This document shows positions 17,440 to 23,892 of a stretch of 33,886 bases of DNA, piece after piece (the first letter of the stretch is position 1; each line of letters begins with the position of its first letter). The notes beneath the pieces were generated by a model. It was not told the DNA's origin. It made no database searches and was given only the letters and a program-made list of their open reading frames with translations. The translations under genes were made by a program, and so were the position numbers. The stretch is from Bacteroidota bacterium (GTDB lineage Bacteria > Bacteroidota > Bacteroidia > Chitinophagales > Chitinophagaceae), in contig JABDGS010000040.1 of NCBI GenBank assembly GCA_013285915.1, positions 1 to 33,886 of the forward strand. Direction: 5' to 3'.

Positions 17440-17460
17440 ATTCCGTTTATTTGACGGAAT
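17440..17460. promoter_or_regulatory. Palindromic operator site 3 upstream of esterase
   Basis: A perfect ATTCCGT-N7-ACGGAAT with spacer TTATTTG, placed 63-83 bp upstream of the esterase ATG. It shares both 7-bp arms with site 1 and the last four spacer bases (TTTG) with sites 1 and 2, despite lying 1.8 kb away. This ties the esterase to the same putative regulon. Confidence 0.72.
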
Positions 17461-17487
17461 ACTATTTTTCACACCTTGAATGCAAAG

Positions 17488-17511
17488 GAGAGCTGCATTG
17501 CTGCAACTCTC
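17488..17511 (-). terminator. Terminator-like hairpin after the decayed tRNA copy
   Basis: Inverted repeat GAGAGCTGC/GCAACTCTC with a 6-base loop and one G-T wobble. It is a copy of the hairpin after tRNA-Pro (17615-17646), with a weaker T tract on the minus strand. It appears to have been duplicated together with the tRNA. Confidence 0.55.
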
Positions 17512-17519
17512 TTTTCTAG

Positions 17520-17609
17520 TCGGGAGAACTGGACTTGTCTGCCGACAGGCAGGTTCGAACCAGCGACCCTCCTGACGCCGTCGGGATATTCTAACCTTGC
17601 TGATCTATC
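17520..17609 (-). pseudogene. Decayed tRNA-Pro copy with 20-bp palindromic insertion
   Basis: Aligned to the intact tRNA-Pro just upstream on the minus strand, this stretch keeps the 3' acceptor strand, T arm, variable region and part of the D arm, but has lost the 5' acceptor strand. Its anticodon arm has become TCCCG-ACGGCGT-CAGGA. A 20-bp block at 17534-17553, whose core is CTGCC-GACA-GGCAG, is inserted precisely in the T arm. It cannot fold as a working tRNA. A copy of the tRNA terminator follows it, so tRNA and terminator were duplicated as one block. Confidence 0.8.
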
Positions 17610-17614
17610 AAAAT

Positions 17615-17646
17615 AAAAAAGAGCTGCATTTCTGCAACTCTTTTTT
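17615..17646 (-). terminator. Intrinsic terminator of tRNA-Pro
   Basis: On the minus strand: stem GAGTTGC/GCAGCTC with a 6-base loop, flanked by six A and six T (TTTTTTATTTT follows). It begins 4 bp after the tRNA 3' end. The A/T flanks make it a bidirectional intrinsic terminator. Confidence 0.85.
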
Positions 17647-17650
17647 CACG

Positions 17651-17725
<75 letters not shown>

Positions 17726-18193
17726 AACTTTTATTTAAGTAATCCGAACCGGCGACCCTCCCGATACAATCGGGATATTCTAACCGGGCTGAACTACCTC
17801 CCGAACTTTTATTTAAGTAATCCGAACCGGCGACCCTCCCGATACAATCGGGATATTCTAACCGGGCTGAACTACCTCCCGAACTTTTATTTAAGTAATC
17901 CGAACCGGCGACCCTCCCGATACAATCGGGATATTCTAACCGGGCTGAACTACCTCCCGAACTTTTATTTAAGTAATCCGAACCGGCGACCCTCCCGATA
18001 CAATCGGGATATTCTAACCGGGCTGAACTACCTCCCGAACTTTTATTTAAGTAATCCGAACCGGCGACCCTCCCGATACAATCGGGATATTCTAACCGGG
18101 CTGAACTACCTCCCGAGCTTTTATTTAAGTAATCCGAACCGGCGACCCTCCCGATACAATCGGGATATTCTAACCGGGCTGAACTACCTCCCG
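17726..18193 (-). repeat. Six tandem 78-bp repeats derived from tRNA-Pro
   Basis: Six head-to-tail units end (plus strand) at 17803, 17881, 17959, 18037, 18115 and 18193; the only variation noticed between them is a/g at 18117. On the minus strand each unit keeps the tRNA-Pro 5' acceptor strand, D arm, 26th base, variable region and the first part of the T arm. It then ends in an 18-nt AT-rich linker in place of the 3' T strand and acceptor strand. The anticodon arm is TCCCG-ATTGTAT-CGGGA, formally with U33 and anticodon UGU, but it is really a 7-bp palindrome with a 3-base loop. No unit can form an acceptor stem. All six lie between the promoter and the intact tRNA, so they should be transcribed with it. 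Confidence 0.92.
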
Positions 18194-18222
18194 TGCCCTT
18201 TCCCCGTTTTAAATCGGGAGCG

Positions 18223-18254
18223 CAAAAGTAGGGGTTTGAAGTTTACTGCACAAA
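18223..18254 (-). promoter_or_regulatory. Promoter of the tRNA-Pro array
   Basis: On the minus strand: TTTG (18251-18254), a 20-bp spacer, then TACTTTTG (18223-18230). This matches the Bacteroidota sigma consensus TTTG-N19-TAnnTTTG closely. Transcription would start about 20 bp before the first tRNA-like unit and run through all six units into tRNA-Pro and its terminator. Confidence 0.75.
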
Positions 18255-18564
18255 TAAAACAGTATTCATCAAAAAAAAATACTTCGTTTCTAGCGGACAA
18301 AACACCGGTTTATATATATATATATGCAGAGCAAGATCTTTGACAATCGTTAAGTGGCAGTATAAAAACCGCGCTTAACGAAACGATAATAAGTGAAAGA
18401 ATTTGGCCAAGCCTGGAATTTTAGTGCAAATTGAATTTATGTCGCAATTTAGCTATTTTAAAATACAATAGTAAGATAATCAAATAGTTATGAAAAAAAA
18501 CAGGAATACTTTTTCCTCCTTTTTCCTCCTTCTTGAGGACATTATAGCTTAAAAAGGACATACA
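18255..18564. other. Intergenic region, about 310 bp, no supported gene
   Basis: It holds a TA dinucleotide run (about 18310-18325), an inverted repeat CGTTAAG/CTTAACG (18348-18354 and 18374-18380), and an 11-bp direct repeat of TTTTTCCTCCT type near 18510-18532. A 20-codon ATG frame (18490-18552) has no clear ribosome binding site. No RNA gene was recognised. Confidence 0.5.
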
Positions 18565-21500
18565 TTATTCCACCTTTACGCTGTATAGCGAGTTTGCACC
18601 GGTTATGTAAAGTTGGTTATTATTCTTGCCGCTAAAGGTAATGGTCATTGGCCTTTCAGGTATATCGATCACCTTCCGTGGGTTGCCCTTAGCATCAAAC
18701 ACGTACACTTGTCCATCGGCGATATAAACGTTGCCATTATTGTTGACCGCAGTGCCAAATTCGCCTTTTTCGGCAAACGGTGTTAGGTTGGAAACAAAGC
18801 CGTCCTTATCAACATTAAGCTTTACCGTTCTTTTCTCATACTCGTCACTAACAAATAACGGTTTACCGGGAAAGGCTTGGGTGAGACAGGCAGAACGGGC
18901 AAGATCGTAAACAACGGGGATGATGGTAACGCCATCGGGAGCTATAAAACAGCTGTCCGGGCGGTTTACAGTTACGGTGTTGAAATCGTGCCCATCGCGC
19001 CAGCGGTGACCGGGATACAGCGCTTTATAAACATACTGCACCGTGCCCATTGGTGCTTTATCAAGCAGGTGAATGGTTTCATCAGGATTTGCAGGATTGA
19101 TAGAGTACACCCATGTAGCAAAACCCGAGTTACCCCAGCCACTAAATGAGGTGCCGGATGCGTCGGGCGGATTAACAAAAACTTCGGGCTTGCCGTCCTT
19201 TAAGTAATCTTTTTTGGGAACGTATTTAAACACTACCAATAGGTTATCGTTCTTATCGCAGGCAAGGGACAAGGGTTCCCAGGGGTAATCGGCTATAAGG
19301 CTTGCGGTTTTTGTGGTTTCATTAAACGAATAAATTCTTTTAAAACGGGAATCACAAAAATAAATATTGCCTTTACTGTCGCTGCAAACGCCTTCAGCAA
19401 ATTCAAAGCCGGTTACCAATTTTTTTACACCGGGATAGCCTGCAATAGACTCTTCTGCACTGTGACCGGCCCTGCCAATGTACAACCGGTTAAATTCCCA
19501 AGGCCTGACAGTGGTATTTGTGTTTACATCATATAACGGAGTTGCTGTAGTATATTTTATCTGGCTGTAATTGTGAACGTTTAAAAATTCAATGTTGTAG
19601 CTGTTCCAGTTGCGGATGGAATAAGGGTAAGGTTTTATAAGCCGTATAACCCTGAACATATACAGGTTGGCAAAAACCATATCGTGGCTGTTTACCAGCT
19701 CAACAGGCTGGCATTCGGTGCCTTCGCGGCTTTCTTCTTCCAACTGCAGCGCGTATACTTTCCAGTTGGCAACATTGTTAAACCGTATCTCATTGCGCAC
19801 ATGATGCTCAATTGACATTGCATAAATGTGGCCGGGCGTAGACGTGTTTGAGATGTATGTGCCGGTGGTTGCGTAAGTATTGGCCGTCCATATATCGGTA
19901 AAGGTGCCGCCGCCATTGTTGGTTATCCAAAGGCTCCAGTATTGTGTGTCCCAGCTTGGGTCAAACGCATTGCCGTTGCGATAAGCGCCAACATTTTTAT
20001 CAGGTGCTGGTTGTCTCCAAATACGCGCCATACCACCATGGCCACCCACAAATTTTACATCGTTTATGTATGAATTTGGGCCAGCCATCCATTTGCAGGC
20101 CACAGCACGGGTGTTATCTGCATTAGTATTAAGGCCGATGCCTGTAATAATGTTCGTACCGCCTTCTGATGATTCAAGCAATGCCTTTGGCGCACCAAAA
20201 CTGCCAAACGCTTCTGTATTATTAGCAAGCATAAACTGTGTGCCAATGGGTGTAAGGCCAATAAGCGCAGTGTTTGACTTCATCTTTATAGTTTCTGTAA
20301 CCCTGTACCAGCCTTGCGGCACATATATGGTTGGGTATTTGTTAATAGCGTCCTGTATAGCTTTGGTATCATCAGTAATGCCATCGCCAACAGCGCCAAG
20401 GTCTTTAAGGTTCACCCATGTATCAATAGAAGGCAGTGCAGGAACATCCTTGGTCGCAGGCTCGGGCATTGTTGTAAGCGGCTTAATATCCTGTATGGTT
20501 TTTATAACCGGGTTGGCGTGCAGGCTATCCATTTGCAGGCCGTGCATATAGTTTTTAACTACGTAGATATTACCCGTGCCATTTGTATGATTGCCGCTTT
20601 GGCGATAAGTAATAAAAACAGGGACATTATTGCAGGCGATATTGCGCAGGCTAACCTGGTTAGTGGCATTATTTTCAATACTTACTGTAATGGCTGAGCT
20701 ACTTATGTTATAAAAGCGGCAATCTTCCATAAACAGCTCTTCGTGAAAATTGGGCATAATGTCCAGTACGGCAGGGGTGTTTTTAACGGTCATTCTAACA
20801 ATGGTTAAACCGGCTTCACGGCTTCGGATGGCTGCTTTGCGCTGACCTTCAAAATAGTTGTCAACCATCATAAATTGCCAGCCGGGTGAGGGTTTGGTTG
20901 TATAGATGCCATAGTCACCGCCAAAAAAGCGCACGTCTTCCATATAGTTGCCCACATCAAACATGCCTGCCTTGCCGTTACCGGTGTTTATATCAACATG
21001 TGCTATAAAACTGTGCTGGGCGTAATGGGTGCGCAACGCAATGGCTACCGGGTTGCCATCATCGATCTGCAGGTTTATGTTGCTCATAGCACTGTAAAAA
21101 GTGCCCGCGCCGGCGTCAGGTATGGGTTTGCCGGGTTGAGGGATGCCGCTGGTAAACCAGAACATATATTTGGCCTGGCCTTTGTCGGTACTGTCTGCCG
21201 TTTGAAAGCCCGGTGAGTTTTTACTTAGAATAAAAACAGGCCTCTCAGCGCCATAACCTATAAGCCTTATGCCTTGTGGCACATAAATGGTTTTGGAAAG
21301 ATGATACTGCCCTTGCGGGATAAACAGGATGCCAAAATTGTGTGTGGTTTTAAGATTGTAGATAGCCTGCTGCAAAACATCTGATACATCGCCGGATGCA
21401 TCGCTACTTATACTAAAGCTGTCTTTGGTAAAGTATACCGCATCACTGTCGTTAAGGCGTTTTGTATAGAATGATCTGCCGTTATCGGGGCCGTTAAATA

Positions 21501-21570
21501 ATGCACTTGTTTGGGCAGTGCAGTAAAGAGTGGGAAGAAGCAATAAAACTAATAGGGCTTTGTTTTTCAT
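18565..21570 (-). CDS. Large secreted protein: two pectate-lyase-like helices plus beta-propeller
   Basis: The ATG at 21570 (MKNKALLVLLLL, a signal peptide ending near TAQ) gives 1001 aa. The longer frame upstream runs into the SET-domain gene and lacks a signal sequence. Residues ~40-320 form one Pectate_lyase_3-like right-handed beta-helix (GILFIPQGQYHLSKTIYVPQ). Residues ~385-700 form a second, starting with VNLKDLGAVGDGITDDTKAI, the classic entry motif of this superfamily. From ~710 to the end are NHL/SMP-30-like propeller repeats (GVCSDSKGNIYFCDS, LSLACDKNDNLLVVF, NNGNVYIADGQVYVFD). Enzymatic class (lyase, GH28-like or GH55-like) cannot be fixed without a search. It fits the pectin/hemicellulose theme of the neighbouring operon. 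Confidence 0.82.
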   Translation of the reverse strand: MKNKALLVLLLLPTLYCTAQTSALFNGPDNGRSFYTKRLNDSDAVYFTKDSFSISSDASGDVSDVLQQAIYNLKTTHNFGILFIPQGQYHLSKTIYVPQGIRLIGYGAERPVFILSKNSPGFQTADSTDKGQAKYMFWFTSGIPQPGKPIPDAGAGTFYSAMSNINLQIDDGNPVAIALRTHYAQHSFIAHVDINTGNGKAGMFDVGNYMEDVRFFGGDYGIYTTKPSPGWQFMMVDNYFEGQRKAAIRSREAGLTIVRMTVKNTPAVLDIMPNFHEELFMEDCRFYNISSSAITVSIENNATNQVSLRNIACNNVPVFITYRQSGNHTNGTGNIYVVKNYMHGLQMDSLHANPVIKTIQDIKPLTTMPEPATKDVPALPSIDTWVNLKDLGAVGDGITDDTKAIQDAINKYPTIYVPQGWYRVTETIKMKSNTALIGLTPIGTQFMLANNTEAFGSFGAPKALLESSEGGTNIITGIGLNTNADNTRAVACKWMAGPNSYINDVKFVGGHGGMARIWRQPAPDKNVGAYRNGNAFDPSWDTQYWSLWITNNGGGTFTDIWTANTYATTGTYISNTSTPGHIYAMSIEHHVRNEIRFNNVANWKVYALQLEEESREGTECQPVELVNSHDMVFANLYMFRVIRLIKPYPYSIRNWNSYNIEFLNVHNYSQIKYTTATPLYDVNTNTTVRPWEFNRLYIGRAGHSAEESIAGYPGVKKLVTGFEFAEGVCSDSKGNIYFCDSRFKRIYSFNETTKTASLIADYPWEPLSLACDKNDNLLVVFKYVPKKDYLKDGKPEVFVNPPDASGTSFSGWGNSGFATWVYSINPANPDETIHLLDKAPMGTVQYVYKALYPGHRWRDGHDFNTVTVNRPDSCFIAPDGVTIIPVVYDLARSACLTQAFPGKPLFVSDEYEKRTVKLNVDKDGFVSNLTPFAEKGEFGTAVNNNGNVYIADGQVYVFDAKGNPRKVIDIPERPMTITFSGKNNNQLYITGANSLYSVKVE

Positions 21571-21595
21571 GTTATTCTGATTGTTCAAATAGCTG

Positions 21596-22018
21596 TTAAA
21601 TAAATCCCCTGCATTGTACGCTGCCACAGGTACATGGCCGTTTACCGTCATGGTGGGTTGCGCCATAATCGCAGGTAAGCTCCTCCCCGGCAACAACGGT
21701 GCGCAGCGCATAAAACTCAACATAATAACCGCAAACGCGCATGTATGTATTCGGCGTGCAGCAGTGATTTATGTAGCGCAGTGCATTACTGTTTATGGAT
21801 GCATCTAATACTTTACCGTTCCACAGTTCAACCATGGCGATTGATTTATTTTGCAAGGCCTTTACCCTCTTATTAGCTTCCCTCTTTGAAATTATAACGC
21901 CACCAAGCGAACCAATTTTTTTACGCGCTGGAATATTGCAGCATGTATAGGCACCAAGCCCATCGATGCTGCTTTTAGTTACTGTAAGAGGATAATAAAT
22001 ATTGTATTGCATAGCCAT
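21596..22018 (-). CDS. SET-domain lysine methyltransferase-like protein
   Basis: The ATG at 22018 (MAMQYNIYYPL) gives 140 aa; an ATG at 22072 would add 18 residues unlike the family. Features: the SET-I entry SSIDGLGAYTCCNIPARKKI, the pseudoknot motif RYINHCCTPN (residues 82-91; Asn84/His85), GEELTCDYG (111-119, with Cys where Tyr/Phe is usual before the Asp), and a post-SET zinc cluster CTCGSVQCRG (Cys129, Cys131, Cys136). These bind S-adenosylmethionine and transfer methyl groups to lysine. The gene ends 25 bp before the large secreted protein gene and is divergent from the lysine-rich histone H1-like gene, a natural candidate substrate (inference). Confidence 0.87.
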   Translation of the reverse strand: MAMQYNIYYPLTVTKSSIDGLGAYTCCNIPARKKIGSLGGVIISKREANKRVKALQNKSIAMVELWNGKVLDASINSNALRYINHCCTPNTYMRVCGYYVEFYALRTVVAGEELTCDYGATHHDGKRPCTCGSVQCRGFI

Positions 22019-22189
22019 AACACCTGTAAATAAATGGCAACCTATGTGTATTATATAGTGAAAATAAAGCATTGTTATTATATATGCATCAATAGTGTGC
22101 AGGCCTTTTCGTGTAAAAACTTAACATACGGATGATATTTATTGCATTATTTTTATGTTATTAAATTGTAAACTGGTAAAAAAGCCCAT

Positions 22190-22447
22190 ATGGATAAAAA
22201 AGCGCTTCGCGCACAGGTAGAGGCAAAAATTGAAACTGCCTTGGCCGATTTTACAAAAGACCTTAGCGATAAAAAACTTAAAAAGCATATTAAAAAGGCG
22301 GCTAAGATTGTAAGCGATGGTTTGGCTGCACCTGCTAAAAAAGCGGCGCCTGCTAAAAAGGCTGCTGCGCCAAAAAAAGCAAAGGCCGCACCAAAAAAAG
22401 CTGCAGTTAAAAAGGCTAAGAAAGCTGTGCCAGCCAAAACGGCATAA
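22190..22447 (+). CDS. Histone H1-like lysine/alanine-rich DNA-binding protein
   Basis: An 85-aa, strongly basic protein. Residues 1-46 form a mixed helical region (ALRAQVEAKIETALADFTKD, KKLKKHIKKAAKIV). Residues 47-85 are a low-complexity tail of AKKAAP/PKKA repeats like the C-terminal tail of eukaryotic histone H1 and the chlamydial Hc proteins. It should bind DNA non-specifically and help compact the nucleoid. It is divergent from the SET-domain gene, with 171 bp between the two ATGs, and its lysine-rich tail could be methylated by that enzyme. The opposite-strand Ala/Phe-rich frame over it is a composition shadow. Confidence 0.88.
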   Translation: MDKKALRAQVEAKIETALADFTKDLSDKKLKKHIKKAAKIVSDGLAAPAKKAAPAKKAAAPKKAKAAPKKAAVKKAKKAVPAKTA

Positions 22448-22508
22448 CAGCTAAAGTTTCTCTATTCTAAAAATTCGCTTTGTGTTTTGTTTGCCTGTAC
22501 GCCAAATA

Positions 22509-22537
22509 AAATGCCCTTGCGGTTTGCAAAGGCATTT
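22509..22537. terminator. Bidirectional hairpin between convergent genes
   Basis: A 12-bp stem AAATGCCCTTGC/GCAAAGGCATTT with one mismatch and a 5-base loop, placed between the H1-like gene (plus) and the VOC gene (minus). The terminal A/T pairs give short U runs in both directions. It is a likely shared terminator. Confidence 0.6.
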
Positions 22538-22557
22538 GAAGTTAATGTTACCCATAG

Positions 22558-22938
22558 CTATTTGTTTGAATGCAGTGCCACAGTATTTCCTTCAGTATCT
22601 GCAAAAAAGGCCATGTAGCCGATCTCGTCAGTTATTTTAGTTTTTGGCATAAGCACTTTGCCTCCCGCGCCTTCAATCTTTGCTAATGCATTCTGAAGAT
22701 CAGGATTGCCGTTCAGGTAAATTTTGGCACCATCGGCACTGGGTTTGTGCATAGGGCCTTCAACAAGGCTGCCCGAAACCTTGCCCGTCATATCTCCGGG
22801 AAAAAAGGCCATCTTCATGCCCATCATTTCCTGCTCTAATAACTGAATGTCAAATATAGTTTCGTAAAATTTTTTTGCGCGGCTAATATCTGATACAGAT
22901 ATTTCAAACCAGTTTAGCGCGTTTTCCTGTGCTGTCAT
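22558..22938 (-). CDS. VOC-family (glyoxalase/bleomycin-resistance fold) protein
   Basis: Starting at the ATG at 22938 (MTAQENALNWFEI) gives 126 aa, the usual length of a one-module VOC protein. The upstream 23 codons of the longer frame do not resemble the family. It has two beta-alpha-beta-beta-beta modules: FEISVSDISRAKKFYETIF at the start and YMAFFADTEGNTVALHS at the end. Such proteins bind a metal and act as lyases, dioxygenases or resistance proteins. The specific function is not predictable. It is transcribed toward the H1-like gene and divergent from the DUF1080 gene. Confidence 0.85.
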   Translation of the reverse strand: MTAQENALNWFEISVSDISRAKKFYETIFDIQLLEQEMMGMKMAFFPGDMTGKVSGSLVEGPMHKPSADGAKIYLNGNPDLQNALAKIEGAGGKVLMPKTKITDEIGYMAFFADTEGNTVALHSNK

Positions 22939-23142
22939 AGTTGTAATTTTTAATAGTGATTTGATATGTTTTGTATTATGACGAACAAAGAATGGAGCAA
23001 AGGACAATTTTTGAAGAAAGCTTTGAAAATTTTTAGTTGGAGTAATAGTTAAGTTTTTATAGCGATTATAAAATATGGCAAAAAATAATGCTTAATATTA
23101 CGATGTCTTTACAACGATTGTTTACCCAAACGAATTTCCACC

Positions 23143-23868
23143 ATGCAAAAAATAATAACACTCGTGTGTTTACTGGCCGTCGGTTTAATATTTCCCAAGG
23201 CATATAGCCAATCGCAAAACACATTAACGGCAGAAGAAAAAAAAGACGGCTGGCAACTGCTTTTTAACGGCAGCAATTTAAAAGGCTGGCATTCTTTCCA
23301 GTCTGATTCCGCGGGCAAATGCTGGCAGGTGCAAAATGGTATCATCACCCGAATAAAAACAAGCAAAAGCAAACCGGAAGATTACAAAGACCTTGTAACA
23401 GATAATGAGTATGACAATTTTGATTTTAAAGTTGAGTGGAAGATTGATGCCGGCGCCAATAGCGGTGTGATGTTTTATGTGAACGAAGGCAAACAGTTTA
23501 AAGAAACGTATGAAACAGGCCCGGAGATGCAGATAACAGATTTATATGTTGATGGAGACAGCCGCATAGCCAAATGCCGCGCTGGTTGCTTATACGATTT
23601 GATTGAAGCCGATACTGAATGGGTAACTGTTGGCGGTAAATGGAATGTTTATGAAATAAAATCGCAAAACGGGCACCTGCAATTTTTTCAAAACGGCCAT
23701 AAAATTGTTGACACATATATGTGGGATGATAACTGGAGGAAAATGATTGCCGACAGCAAGTTTACTGCATGGCCGTCCTTCGGTACATTTAAAAAAGGCC
23801 ATATTTCTTTCCAGGGTACTGAATATGGAAATATTTATTTCCGCAACATAAAAATTAAACAATTGTAA
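23143..23868 (+). CDS. Secreted DUF1080 protein (3-keto-disaccharide hydrolase family)
   Basis: A 241-aa protein with a Sec signal peptide (MQKIITLVCLLAVGLIFPKA, then YSQ). The rest is one concanavalin-like DUF1080 domain with family motifs GWQLLFNGSNLKGWHSF, NFDFKVEWKIDAGANSGVMF and the closing ISFQGTEYGNIYFRNIKIK. Members of this family hydrolyse 3-keto-glycosides. The Gfo/Idh/MocA oxidoreductase gene starts 24 bp downstream, and such enzymes form or reduce 3-keto sugars, so the pair probably acts in one pathway. The substrate is unknown. Confidence 0.9.
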   Translation: MQKIITLVCLLAVGLIFPKAYSQSQNTLTAEEKKDGWQLLFNGSNLKGWHSFQSDSAGKCWQVQNGIITRIKTSKSKPEDYKDLVTDNEYDNFDFKVEWKIDAGANSGVMFYVNEGKQFKETYETGPEMQITDLYVDGDSRIAKCRAGCLYDLIEADTEWVTVGGKWNVYEIKSQNGHLQFFQNGHKIVDTYMWDDNWRKMIADSKFTAWPSFGTFKKGHISFQGTEYGNIYFRNIKIKQL

Positions 23869-23892
23869 CTGCACGATTTTAAAATTGCCATT

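Noticed and set aside
17726-18193. CRISPR array
   Set aside because: The units are contiguous 78-bp near-identical tandem copies without variable spacers, they align to tRNA-Pro, and no cas genes are present.
17726-18193. Six functional tRNA-Thr(UGU) genes
   Set aside because: The anticodon loop formally reads UGU, but every unit lacks the 3' T strand and acceptor strand and could not be aminoacylated.
18490-18552. A 20-residue ATG-started small peptide
   Set aside because: It has no clear ribosome binding site or promoter and contains an 11-bp direct repeat; nothing supports translation.
21571-21723. A longer start for the large beta-helix protein
   Set aside because: It would overlap the SET gene, lacks a signal peptide, and the ATG at 21570 begins a clear one.
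22153-22437. A 94-residue hydrophobic Ala/Phe-rich frame on the minus strand
   Set aside because: It is the antisense shadow of the lysine/alanine-rich H1-like gene; AAR/GCN codons read backwards give Phe/Leu/Ala runs.
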